The notes beneath the pieces were generated by a model. That model did not search any database. It saw only the letters and a list, made by a program, of their open reading frames with translations, and was not told where the DNA came from. From Frankiales bacterium (GTDB lineage: Bacteria > Actinomycetota > Actinomycetes > Mycobacteriales > SCTD01): DNA of 11,413 bases. Made by a program: the position numbers and the translations under genes. Where the stretch lies: positions 1-11,413 of the forward strand of contig JAODNB010000051.1 in the NCBI GenBank assembly GCA_025464795.1. Reading direction: 5' to 3'. Of the stretch, positions 1-6,792 are shown one piece after another; within the stretch, counting starts at the first letter, position 1; each line of letters begins with the position of its first letter.

Positions 1-345
1 GTGCACGCCGCCGTACGGGCCGCTCTCACCGAGGCCCTCGGCAGCTGCGTCGTCATGTGCCACGTGTCTCACCTCTACAGCCACGGGGCCTCGCTCTACT
101 TCACCGTCCTCGGCGCTCAGAGCGGGAACCCGGTCGAGCAGTGGCAGCGGGCCAAGGAGGCGGCCTCCGAGGCCCTGCTCGCCAACGGTGCGACCATCAC
201 CCACCACCACGCCGTCGGCCGCGACCACCGGCCCTGGATGACCGAGGAGATCGGCCCTCTGGGAGTCTCGGTGCTCCAGGCCGTGAAGGACGTGCTCGAC
301 CCGGCCGGGATCCTCAACCCCGGCAAGCTGATCCCCGAGGAGTGA
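1..345 (+). CDS. FAD-binding oxidase, alkyl-DHAP synthase-like, C-terminal part (5' end outside window)
   Basis: This is the last 114 codons of a flavoprotein of the FAD-linked oxidase C-terminal family. A triple histidine (window residues 68-70) followed by AVGRDH is the pattern of alkyldihydroxyacetonephosphate synthases, which swap the acyl chain of acyl-DHAP for a fatty alcohol. The end DPAGILNPGKL (100-110) is the usual closing motif of this family, and a CHVSHLYSHGASLYFT-type strand is present at 20-35. Family members are about 450-550 residues, so the FAD-binding half lies upstream of the window and the first GTG here is not the true start. The lipid kinase follows after one base, suggesting a shared transcript. 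M. tuberculosis has a comparable pair, Rv2251-Rv2252 (from memory). Family assignment is secure; the exact substrate is inferred, and a D-lactate or glycolate oxidase-type enzyme is less likely because of the HHH motif. Confidence 0.85.
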   Translation: MHAAVRAALTEALGSCVVMCHVSHLYSHGASLYFTVLGAQSGNPVEQWQRAKEAASEALLANGATITHHHAVGRDHRPWMTEEIGPLGVSVLQAVKDVLDPAGILNPGKLIPEE

Positions 346-346
346 C

Positions 347-1210
347 GTGCGACTGCAGCTGGTCGTGAACCCCGCCGCAGGTGGCGGTCGTGGTGCCAAG
401 CGCATCCCTGCCGTGACCCGCGCGCTGGCGGCGCACGACCTGGTCGTGACCCCCACCACGTCGCTCGAGCACGCCGACCAGCTCGTCGCCGAGGCCCTGG
501 CCCAGGACCGGGTCGTCGTCGCCATGGGCGGCGACGGCATCGTCGGACGGGTGGCCGGTGCCGTCGCCGCTGAGGGCGGCACGATGGGGGTCATCCCCGG
601 CGGGCGGGGGAACGACTTCTGCCGCTCCGTCGGCATCCCGATGGACCCGATCGCGGCCTGCGCTGTTGTCCTCAACGGCACGGCCCGGGCCGTGGACCTC
701 GGCTACGCCAACGGCCGCGCGTTCATCGGGATCGCCTCGATCGGCTTCGACAGCGACGTGCAGGAGCGGGTGCTCACCTCCAGGGTCCCGCTGGGTCAGC
801 TGACCTACCTCGTCGGCTCCCTCACGACGGTGCTGCAGTGGAAGCCGGCGCACTTCAGCTACACCGCAGACGGCGTCCAGCACGACCTGGAGGGCTGGTC
901 GGTCGCGGTCGCCAACACCGGCATGTACGGCGGCGGCATGCGGCTCGCGCCGGACGCCTCCGTGACCGACGGGCTGCTCGACGTCGTGACCAGCTCGACG
1001 ACCTCCCGCGGCACCTTCCTCAAGGCGCTCCCGAAGGTGTTCAAGGGCACGCACGTCCAGGAGCCCTCCGTCACCACGAGCACGGCCCGGAAGGTGGTCC
1101 TGACCTCCGACCGACCGTTCCGCGTGTTCGCCGACGGCGACCCGATCGCGACGCTGCCCTGCACCATCACCGTGAAGCCCGGCGCCCTGCAGGTGATCCT
1201 GCCCCGTTAG
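347..1210 (+). CDS. Diacylglycerol kinase / YegS-like lipid kinase
   Basis: This 287-aa protein belongs to the DAGK catalytic family, which phosphorylates diacylglycerol or a related lipid with ATP at the inner membrane face. Visible motifs are NPAAGGGRG (8-16), the nucleotide loop GGDGI (61-65), PGGRGNDF (84-91), IGFDSDV (132-138) and a GGGMRLAPDA...DGLLDVV block in the C-terminal beta domain. The usual loop reads GGDGT; the Thr is Ile here, and GTGNDF-type motifs read GGRGNDF, which may mark a subfamily. The GTG start at 347 follows the upstream stop by one base, with GAGGAG at 337-342 as ribosome binding site, so it is probably cotranscribed with the flavoprotein. That pairing suggests glycerolipid or phosphatidate metabolism. 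Its TAG stop overlaps the TAA stop of the convergent RNA methyltransferase gene. Confidence 0.9.
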   Translation: MRLQLVVNPAAGGGRGAKRIPAVTRALAAHDLVVTPTTSLEHADQLVAEALAQDRVVVAMGGDGIVGRVAGAVAAEGGTMGVIPGGRGNDFCRSVGIPMDPIAACAVVLNGTARAVDLGYANGRAFIGIASIGFDSDVQERVLTSRVPLGQLTYLVGSLTTVLQWKPAHFSYTADGVQHDLEGWSVAVANTGMYGGGMRLAPDASVTDGLLDVVTSSTTSRGTFLKALPKVFKGTHVQEPSVTTSTARKVVLTSDRPFRVFADGDPIATLPCTITVKPGALQVILPR

Positions 1211-2313
1211 GCAGGCGGCACGAGCAGGCTGACCAGCTCGACGTGCTCGGTCTGCGGGTAGAGGTCGAAGGCCCGGAGCGACTCCACGCCCCACCCGGCG
1301 TCGAGGAAGACCTTGAGGTCACGCGCGAACGTCGCCGGGTCGCAGGACACGTAGACCACAGCACGGGGCCGCAGCGCCGCCAGAGCCGCGGACACGTCCA
1401 GCCCGGCCCCCGCGCGCGGCGGGTCGAGCACGATGACGTCGGCTGACGTCCGCCGGACGACCTGCGGCGTCACGGCCTCGGTCCGGACCTTCACCCAGGG
1501 CTGGTCCGCTGTGTTGCGCGCGGCATCGGCACAGGCACGGGCAGAGGCCTCGACCGCGACCACCGATCCCGTGGGCCCGACGGCGGCGCCGAGCAGGGAC
1601 GCGAACAGGCCGACCCCGGCGTACAGGTCGACCACGGACTCCCCCGGCTGCGCTGCTGCGAGGCGGAGGACCTCGGTGGCCAGGACCGTCGGGGCGGCGG
1701 TGTGGACCTGCCAGAAGCCGCCGCCGGCCACCTCGAACGAGCGCCCGAGCACCGACAGGCGCAGGCCGTGCCCCTCCCGAGGCACACCGTCGACCACAAC
1801 GGTGCGCTGGCCTTCGGCGGCCATCACCTCGACCACCGTGCCGAGCTCGCCGGGGGCGTCCGTGCCCGACAGCAGGCAGTGGTCGACGAGCTGCAGGGCT
1901 GAGGACCGGTGCTTGTGGAAGCCGATGCCGCGCGCCCACTGTGACCGGGTGCGCCAACCGAGCAGGGGCTCCACGGCCTCGACGGACCCGTCCCACCAGA
2001 AGCCCCCCACCCGACGAAGCTGCTCCTCGACGAGGAACGTCTTGATCGACAGCTGCTCGGACGGCGACGCGTGCTGCCAGTCGCATCCGCCGCACAGCCC
2101 CGGACCGGCGTACGGGCACGGCGGGACGACCCGTTGCGCAGCGGGCGTGAGGACCTCGACCGCGTCGGCTCGCAGGAACTTCGAGCCCTCCGAGGTGATC
2201 TCGGCGCGGACGGTCTCGCCGGGCAGCGCATGGCGCACGAACACCACCCGACCGTCCTCAGCCCGAGCCACGCAGGACCCACCCGCGGCGGCGTTCCCGA
2301 CCGTGAGGATCAC
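1207..2313 (-). CDS. TrmA/RlmD-family class I SAM-dependent RNA (uracil-5) methyltransferase
   Basis: This 368-aa protein should methylate a uridine in tRNA or rRNA. In order it has an N-terminal TRAM RNA-binding domain (about 1-57), an iron-sulfur cysteine cluster (C66, C74, C77, with C146 in DHCLL as likely fourth ligand), a SAM-binding loop DLYAGVGLF (229-237), motif IV LDPPRAGA (296-303), the catalytic nucleophile C324 in SCDP, and the general base E359 in TEHVEL. All key residues of the RumA/TrmA family are present. I chose the GTG at 2313 because it overlaps the permease stop as GTGA (2310-2313); the frame stays open further upstream, but only antisense-like sequence precedes the TRAM domain. 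The arrangement matches Rv2689c after Rv2690c in M. tuberculosis (from memory). The exact target base cannot be read from the sequence. Confidence 0.92.
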   Translation of the reverse strand: MILTVGNAAAGGSCVARAEDGRVVFVRHALPGETVRAEITSEGSKFLRADAVEVLTPAAQRVVPPCPYAGPGLCGGCDWQHASPSEQLSIKTFLVEEQLRRVGGFWWDGSVEAVEPLLGWRTRSQWARGIGFHKHRSSALQLVDHCLLSGTDAPGELGTVVEVMAAEGQRTVVVDGVPREGHGLRLSVLGRSFEVAGGGFWQVHTAAPTVLATEVLRLAAAQPGESVVDLYAGVGLFASLLGAAVGPTGSVVAVEASARACADAARNTADQPWVKVRTEAVTPQVVRRTSADVIVLDPPRAGAGLDVSAALAALRPRAVVYVSCDPATFARDLKVFLDAGWGVESLRAFDLYPQTEHVELVSLLVPPA

Positions 2314-4307
2314 TCGCGCAGAGGGGGCTTGCGGACGGCCAGGGCGTCGTCGTCCTTGCGCAGGTCGGACGACAGGAGCTGGTAGGGGACGGACGTCACC
2401 ATGACCCCGGGCTGGTAGAGCAACCTGCCCTTCAGCCGCAGTGCGCTCTGGTTGTGGAGCAGCTGCTCCCACCAGTGGCCGACGACGTACTCCGGGATGA
2501 ACACGGTCACCACGTCGCGCGGGGAGTCCAGCCGGATGCGCTTCACGTAGTCCAGGATCGGTCGGGTGATCTCGCGGTAGGGCGAGGGCACGACCGTGAG
2601 CGACACGTCGATCTTGCGGCGGTCCCACTCGTCCTGGAGCGCCGCGGTGTCCGCGGGGTCCACGGACACGGTCAGGGCGGTCAGGTCGTGGGGACGAGTG
2701 GCCTTGGCGTAGGCGAGCGCACGCAGGGTCGGGGCGTGCACCTTGCTGACCAGCACGACCGCGTGGTTGCGCGAGGGCTGCGGGACCACGTCCTCCGGCG
2801 GCTTCAGCTCCACCCGTACCCGCTCGTAGTGGCGGTGGATCCCTCGCATGATGGCGTAGAGCACGACCATCGCGGCGAGGGCGATCCAGGCACCGCGCAC
2901 GAACTTCGTGATGAGCACGATCACCAGGACGGTGCCGGTCATGCCGAGCCCCACGCTGTTGATGACCCTGGCCCGCTTCATCCGCCCGCGCGCAGCCGCG
3001 TCGGTCTCCTCGCGCAGCAGGCGCGTCCAGTGCCGGATCATGCCGGTCTGGCTCAGCGTGAAGGAGATGAACACCCCGACGATGTAGAGCTGGATCAGCC
3101 GGGTGACCTTGGCGTCGAAGGAGACGATGAGGACGATGGCGAAGCCGGCCAGCAGGATGATGCCGTTGCTGTAGGCGAGCCGGTCGCCGCGGGTGTGCAG
3201 CTGGCGCGGCAGGTAGCCGTCCTTGGCGAGGATCGAGCCGAGGACGGGGAAGCCGTTGAACGCCGTGTTCGCGGCCAGGATGAGGATGACCCCGGTGAAC
3301 CCGATGACGACGTAGGACAGCGGGTGCAGCCCGCCTTGGAACACCGCGTTGGCGAGCTGGCTGATCACGGTCGGCTGGTCGTAGCTGGCCCCCACCGCCT
3401 TGCCGTTCTTCAACAGCTGAGCGGCCGGGTCCTCGGCGAAGCGGAGGTGGGTCAGGTTCCCGAGGGTGATGATCCCCATGAGCATCGTGACGGCGATGCC
3501 ACCCATCAGCAGCAGGGTCGTGGCCGCGTTCTTGCTCTTGGGCTTCTTGAACGCCGGTACGCCGTTGCTGATCGCCTCGACCCCGGTCAGGGCGGCGCAG
3601 CCCGACGAGAACGTACGCAGCAGCAGGAAGCCGGCCCCGAGCCCCATGAAGCCGTCCTTGAAGGCGTGCTCGGGCTTGATCGTGTACTGCGCGCTCTCGA
3701 CATCGGGCAGGTGCCCGACGTAGTGCCGCAGCAGCCCGAACGCCGTCATGCCGACGATGGCGATCATGAAGCCGTAGGTCGGGATGGCGAACGCCGCCCC
3801 GGACTCCTTCACCCCGCGCAGGTTGATCGCTGTGAGCAGCAGCACCAGACCCACCGCGACGGCGGCCTCGTTGCCCTTCACGAAGCCGATCGCGGACGAG
3901 GCGTTCTGCACGCCCGAGGAGACCGAGACAGCGACGGTGAGGACGTAGTCGACGAGCAGCGCCGCCGCCACGGTCAGGCCGAACTTGGGTCCGAGGTTCG
4001 TCCCGGCGACCTCGTAGTCCCCACCACCCGAGGGGTAGGCGTGCACGTTCTGCCGGTAGGAGGCGACGACCACGAGCATCACCGCGACGACGAGCAGGCC
4101 GACCTTCCAGGAGAAGGAGTACGCCGCGAGGCCGGCGACGCTCAGCGTGAGGAAGATCTCGTCCGGCGCGTAGGCGACCGAGGAGAGGGCGTCACTGGCG
4201 AAGACAGGGAGCGCGATCTTCTTGGACAGCAGGGTCTCGCCGAGCTTGTCGCTGTGGAGCGCCCGGCCGAGCAGGACCCGTTTGAGGACGTCGTTCGCTG
4301 AGGGCAC
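2310..4307 (-). CDS. KimA-type potassium permease (APC superfamily, with cytosolic C-terminal domain)
   Basis: This 665-aa membrane protein has about 12 hydrophobic segments (roughly residues 50-490) and a soluble C-terminal domain (about 510-645). It strongly resembles Bacillus subtilis KimA (YdaO), a proton-coupled high-affinity potassium importer: shared blocks include SDALSSVAYA (38-47), DYVLTVAVSVSSG (120-132), SSGCAALTGVEAISN (234-248), RGDRLAYSNGI (373-383) and LYIVGVF (407-413). From recalled KimA structural work, potassium ligands D36, Y43, T121, S125, T230 and Y377 correspond to D39, Y46, T124, S128, T241 and Y408, all present. The C-terminal HNQSALRLKGRL (618-629) is also KimA-like. 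The GTG start at 4307 has no Shine-Dalgarno but lies 6 bases after a TAGGCT -10 box, suggesting a leaderless mRNA. Divergent RCK genes fit a potassium role. Many databases would call this a generic amino-acid permease. Confidence 0.88.
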   Translation of the reverse strand: MPSANDVLKRVLLGRALHSDKLGETLLSKKIALPVFASDALSSVAYAPDEIFLTLSVAGLAAYSFSWKVGLLVVAVMLVVVASYRQNVHAYPSGGGDYEVAGTNLGPKFGLTVAAALLVDYVLTVAVSVSSGVQNASSAIGFVKGNEAAVAVGLVLLLTAINLRGVKESGAAFAIPTYGFMIAIVGMTAFGLLRHYVGHLPDVESAQYTIKPEHAFKDGFMGLGAGFLLLRTFSSGCAALTGVEAISNGVPAFKKPKSKNAATTLLLMGGIAVTMLMGIITLGNLTHLRFAEDPAAQLLKNGKAVGASYDQPTVISQLANAVFQGGLHPLSYVVIGFTGVILILAANTAFNGFPVLGSILAKDGYLPRQLHTRGDRLAYSNGIILLAGFAIVLIVSFDAKVTRLIQLYIVGVFISFTLSQTGMIRHWTRLLREETDAAARGRMKRARVINSVGLGMTGTVLVIVLITKFVRGAWIALAAMVVLYAIMRGIHRHYERVRVELKPPEDVVPQPSRNHAVVLVSKVHAPTLRALAYAKATRPHDLTALTVSVDPADTAALQDEWDRRKIDVSLTVVPSPYREITRPILDYVKRIRLDSPRDVVTVFIPEYVVGHWWEQLLHNQSALRLKGRLLYQPGVMVTSVPYQLLSSDLRKDDDALAVRKPPLRE

Positions 4308-4313
4308 GAGCAG

Positions 4314-4319
4314 AGCCTA
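4314..4319 (-). promoter_or_regulatory. Candidate -10 box (TAGGCT) for a leaderless permease transcript
   Basis: On the minus strand TAGGCT fits the actinobacterial TANNNT -10 pattern, and exactly six bases (CTGCTC) separate it from the GTG start at 4307. No Shine-Dalgarno is present before this start. Together these suggest that transcription begins at the start codon. I see no convincing -35 hexamer. Confidence 0.5.
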
Positions 4320-4338
4320 GGGCGCGGGTTGACCTGCA

Positions 4339-4370
4339 GCGTTCTGTTCTGCGTTCCGTGTAGCGTTCCG
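4339..4370 (+). repeat. Three 8-bp direct repeats, 12-bp period, in the divergent permease/RCK promoter region
   Basis: GCGTTCTG (4339-4346), GCGTTCCG (4351-4358) and GCGTTCCG (4363-4370) are separated by 4-bp spacers TTCT and TGTA. They lie in the 105-bp gap between the divergent permease and ceoB-like genes. The array sits at about -32 to -63 relative to the proposed permease transcription start, and its third unit overlaps the best TANNNT match (TAGCGT, 4361-4366) for the RCK operon. It is therefore placed to serve as a regulator-binding site for both directions. On the minus strand the repeats read CGGAACGC, so GGAAC could alternatively be ECF sigma -35-like sequence. Function is inferred. 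Confidence 0.5.
4361..4366 (+). promoter_or_regulatory. Weak candidate -10 box (TAGCGT) for the RCK gene pair
   Basis: TAGCGT fits TANNNT and would give an mRNA leader of about 40 bases that includes the GGAGGGG ribosome binding site at 4400-4406. A TTGACC hexamer at 4329-4334 looks like a -35 but is 26 bp away, too far to pair with it. The call rests on one hexamer only. Confidence 0.25.
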
Positions 4371-4412
4371 CGAGGCTCCGGCACCCGGCCTGGGCCTGCG
4401 GAGGGGCCACCA

Positions 4413-5078
4413 GTGCACGTCGTCATCATGGGCTGCGGACGGGTCGGATCAGCTCTTGCGAAGAGCCTTGAGTCCGGCGGCCACTCCGTCGCGATCATCG
4501 ACCGTGACGCGAGCGCCTTCCGCCGGCTGCCGACCGAGTTCGTGGGGCAGCGGGTCACCGGGATCGGCTTCGACCGCGACACCCTGGTCGAGGCAGCCAT
4601 CGAGAGCGCCGGCGCGTTCGCCGCGGTCAGCTCCGGTGACAACTCGAACATCATCGCCGCCCGGGTGGCGCGCGAGACCTTCGGCGTCGAGAACGTCGTC
4701 GCCCGGATCTACGACCCGAGGCGGGCCGAGGTCTACCAGAAGCTCGGCATCCCCACGGTGGCCACCGTGCGCTGGACCGCCGACCAGGTCATCCGCCGGC
4801 TGCTGCCCTCCGGGATGCTCAGCGAGTGGCGGGACCCGAGCGGTCACGTCGTGCTCGCCGAGGTCGCGTACTCCGCGCAGTGGATCGGTCACAAGGTCAG
4901 CCAGCTCGAGGAGGAGTCCGGCGCCCGGGTCTCCCTGGTCACCCGGTTCGGCGACGGCATCCTCCCCAAGCCGGGCTCGGTCATCCAGGACGGCGACCTC
5001 ATCCACGTGACCATGCTCTGGTCCGACCGCGACCAGGTCGAGCGAGTGTTCAACGCCGGCCCGACCGAAGGACACTGA
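4413..5078 (+). CDS. ceoB: RCK/TrkA-type potassium regulatory protein, first of a tandem pair (CeoB-like)
   Basis: This 221-aa cytosolic protein has the regulator-of-K-conductance layout: a Rossmann RCK-N domain (about 1-115) with GCGRVG (7-12) and an acidic residue ending strand 2 (IID, D30), then an RCK-C (TrkA-C) domain (about 140-215). Such proteins bind NAD(H) or adenine nucleotides and gate potassium channels or transporters. The frame is open upstream, but I chose the GTG at 4413 because GGAGGGG at 4400-4406 is well spaced and the Rossmann strand begins immediately; the translated sequence before it is not family-like. The start of a second RCK gene follows by two bases. The window has no TrkH/KtrB membrane subunit; the nearest membrane partner is the divergent KimA-type permease. 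It corresponds by order to Rv2691 (ceoB) of M. tuberculosis. Confidence 0.9.
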   Translation: MHVVIMGCGRVGSALAKSLESGGHSVAIIDRDASAFRRLPTEFVGQRVTGIGFDRDTLVEAAIESAGAFAAVSSGDNSNIIAARVARETFGVENVVARIYDPRRAEVYQKLGIPTVATVRWTADQVIRRLLPSGMLSEWRDPSGHVVLAEVAYSAQWIGHKVSQLEEESGARVSLVTRFGDGILPKPGSVIQDGDLIHVTMLWSDRDQVERVFNAGPTEGH

Positions 5079-5080
5079 AG

Positions 5081-5746
5081 ATGCGCGTCGCCATCGCCGG
5101 AGCCGGCAACGTCGGGCGCTCCATCGCCGCCGAGCTCCTCGGGAACGGTCACAGCGTGCTGCTCGTCGAGCGCGAGCAGCGGGCCATGAAGGTCAGCTCG
5201 GTCGCCAACGGCGAGTGGCTCCTGGGGGACGCCTGCGAGATGGACACCCTCGTTCAGGCCCGCCTGCAGGAGTGCGACGTCGTCGTGGCCGCGACCGGCG
5301 ACGACAAGGCCAACCTGGTGCTCAGCCTGCTGGCCAAGACCGAGTTCGGCGTGGACCGCGTGGTGGCCCGCGTGAACCACCCCAAGAACGAGTGGCTGTT
5401 CAACGAGTCGTGGGGCGTTGACGTCAGCGTGTCCAGCCCCCGGTTGCTTGCGGCGGTCGTCGAGGAGGCCGTGAGCGTGGGTGATCTCGTACGGCTGATG
5501 ACCTTCCGTCAGGGACAGGCGAACCTCGTCGAGCTCACCCTCGCCGCGGACGCCGACCTGGTCGGTACGACGATCGGTTCCATCACGTTCCCGACGGACT
5601 GCACGCTGGTCGCGATCCTGCGCGAGGGCCGGGTCCTGGTGCCGTCCCCGGACGGTGCTCTCGAGGCCGGTGACGAGCTGCTGTTCGTCGCGACCGCAGA
5701 GGTCGAGGAGGCGCTCGACGCCCTCCTCACCCGCACCACCCCCTAG
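5081..5746 (+). CDS. ceoC: RCK/TrkA-type potassium regulatory protein, second of a tandem pair (CeoC-like)
   Basis: This protein is also 221 aa, with GAGNVG (7-12) and an acidic E30 in LLVE closing strand 2, an RCK-N domain to about 115, and an RCK-C domain from about 135 with GTTIGSI and GRVLVPSPDGALEAGDELLFVA. It is a diverged paralog of the preceding gene of identical length, and the different acidic residue (E30 versus D30) hints at different nucleotide handling. The ATG at 5081 is two bases after the preceding stop, with GAAGGA (5067-5072) as ribosome binding site, so the two are translated from one mRNA and may assemble as a hetero-octameric ring or two rings. It corresponds to Rv2692 (ceoC). 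The partner transporter is not encoded next to it on the same strand. Confidence 0.9.
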   Translation: MRVAIAGAGNVGRSIAAELLGNGHSVLLVEREQRAMKVSSVANGEWLLGDACEMDTLVQARLQECDVVVAATGDDKANLVLSLLAKTEFGVDRVVARVNHPKNEWLFNESWGVDVSVSSPRLLAAVVEEAVSVGDLVRLMTFRQGQANLVELTLAADADLVGTTIGSITFPTDCTLVAILREGRVLVPSPDGALEAGDELLFVATAEVEEALDALLTRTTP

Positions 5747-5753
5747 CCCGTCG

Positions 5754-5774
5754 ACGGAACTGTTCGCGTTCCGT
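5754..5774. terminator. Hairpin filling the gap between convergent genes, possible bidirectional terminator
   Basis: ACGGAAC (5754-5760) and GTTCCGT (5768-5774) form a perfect 7-bp stem with a 7-base loop. The hairpin occupies most of the 31 bases between the convergent ceoC-like and DUF3159 stop codons. There is no U-tract on either strand, so intrinsic termination would be weak; a 3'-end stabilising or processing stem is possible. Confidence 0.45.
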
Positions 5775-5777
5775 GGA

Positions 5778-6416
5778 TCAATCCGGAGCGGGTGGGACCT
5801 GGGCGGCCTTGACCAGCGCGACCGTGTAGAGCGCCGACCCGAGGATCAGCGGCCACTTCACGGCGTTGATGACGATCAGGATCGTGAGGTTGTCGCCGGC
5901 GCGGTCACCGACCGACAGCGCCACCGTGCTGGCGACCGCAGCCCGGACGAAGAACGAGGCCGTCCACACCGCGGTGGACCGGAAGCACGCCTTGCGCAGG
6001 GCCGAGTGCTCCTTCCAGACGGCATACCGCGGGTCGATCGCCGACAGGACCAGCGCGATGGCGGGACGCCGGACCAGCAGCGACACGAGGAACGCGAGTC
6101 CCGATCCGGTGGTGATGAGGATCCCGGGCAGGAAGAACGTCTTGCCGGTGCCCGTCGAGCGCACGATCAGCACCGACACCAGCAGCCCGAAGAAGCCGCT
6201 GAACGCCTGCTGCACCGGCTCGCCCCGGCTCGCCCGCAGCCCCACGACGAGCAGCCCGGCGACGACCGCGGCGACGATGGACGTGTTGAGGTCGGCCAGG
6301 AAGTAGGCGATCACGAAGACGGTCGACGGGATGGAGCTGTCGATCAGGCCCTTGACGCCGCCGAAGACGGCCAGCAGGGACGCCGTCGACAGCTCCCCCT
6401 GAGGGGCGTCAGCCAC
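5778..6416 (-). CDS. DUF3159 family integral membrane protein
   Basis: This 212-aa protein has a polar N-terminus (MADAPQGELSTAS) and about five to six hydrophobic segments, near residues 32-60, 74-87, 95-115, 148-168 and 177-203. The segments VFGGVKGLIDSSIP (17-30) and a DPRYAVWKEHSALRKACFR-type loop (128-146) are what I associate with the actinobacterial DUF3159 family (Rv2693c in M. tuberculosis). No function is established that I know of. The GTG start at 6416 lies inside the end of the OB-fold gene (8-base overlap, 6409-6416), so its translation is probably coupled to that gene. Its conserved place beside the RCK genes, convergent to them, could hint at an ion or envelope role, but that is only proximity. 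It has no enzymatic motif that I can see. Confidence 0.8.
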   Translation of the reverse strand: MADAPQGELSTASLLAVFGGVKGLIDSSIPSTVFVIAYFLADLNTSIVAAVVAGLLVVGLRASRGEPVQQAFSGFFGLLVSVLIVRSTGTGKTFFLPGILITTGSGLAFLVSLLVRRPAIALVLSAIDPRYAVWKEHSALRKACFRSTAVWTASFFVRAAVASTVALSVGDRAGDNLTILIVINAVKWPLILGSALYTVALVKAAQVPPAPD

Positions 6417-6786
6417 CGAGAACCCGAAGCTCGTACTCCGGGTTGAACAGGGTGACCTTCCCCTCGCGGCGGGTGAGCCGACCGCGGGCCACCAGCGACC
6501 GGCCGGGGTCGATGCCGCGAATCCGCCGGCGGCCGAGCCACACCAGCGTCACCGTGCCGGTGCCGTCGTAGAGCTCAGCCTCCAGGGTCGGCACTCCGGC
6601 CAGCGGGCGGAGCACGACGGCTCGCAAGGTGCCCGCGACGCAGACAGGAGCCCCGACCGAGCAGCGGTCCACGGCGGTGGCGCCCGCAGCGGCCGCCTCC
6701 GAGCGCAGCTCGCTGCTGTCGAGCTCCTCCTCGTCCGCGGTCAGGCGGCGGAGGGCCCTTTTCAGTCGACCCGGCTCGTTGGTCAC
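6409..6786 (-). CDS. Small OB-fold nucleic-acid-binding-type protein
   Basis: This 125-aa soluble protein has a charged helical N-terminus (1-45) and an OB-fold core (about 45-122): VCVAGTLRAVVLRP, ELYDGTGTVTLVWLGRRRIRG and GRSLVARGRLTRREGK resemble the RecG/aaRS-type nucleic-acid-binding OB strands. It matches the position and size of Rv2694c. Two GTG starts are possible, at 6792 and 6786. I prefer 6786: TAACCT (6793-6798) fits a -10 box and is exactly six bases upstream, the same leaderless geometry as the permease, and neither start has a Shine-Dalgarno. The stop overlaps the DUF3159 start. Binding to DNA or RNA is inferred from the fold; an OB fold can also bind proteins. Confidence 0.8.
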   Translation of the reverse strand: MTNEPGRLKRALRRLTADEEELDSSELRSEAAAAGATAVDRCSVGAPVCVAGTLRAVVLRPLAGVPTLEAELYDGTGTVTLVWLGRRRIRGIDPGRSLVARGRLTRREGKVTLFNPEYELRVLGG

Positions 6787-6792
6787 GCCCAC

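Noticed and set aside
314..1294. 326-codon frame opposite the lipid kinase
   Set aside because: Arg/Gly/Asp-rich shadow with no recognisable motif, antisense to a clear DAGK-family gene.
2454..4301. 615-codon open frame on the plus strand opposite the permease gene
   Set aside because: Its product is a low-complexity Asp/Glu/Arg/Gly/Val-rich string of the kind produced antisense to a high-GC gene, while the opposite strand encodes a full, motif-bearing KimA-type protein.
4329..4334. TTGACC as a -35 box for the ceoB-like gene
   Set aside because: The nearest TANNNT on the same strand is 26 bp further on, well outside normal spacing.
4308..4412. c-di-AMP (ydaO-type) riboswitch upstream of the KimA-like gene
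   Set aside because: The permease appears leaderless and the whole gap is only 105 bp, shared with a divergent gene; I see no room for the riboswitch fold.
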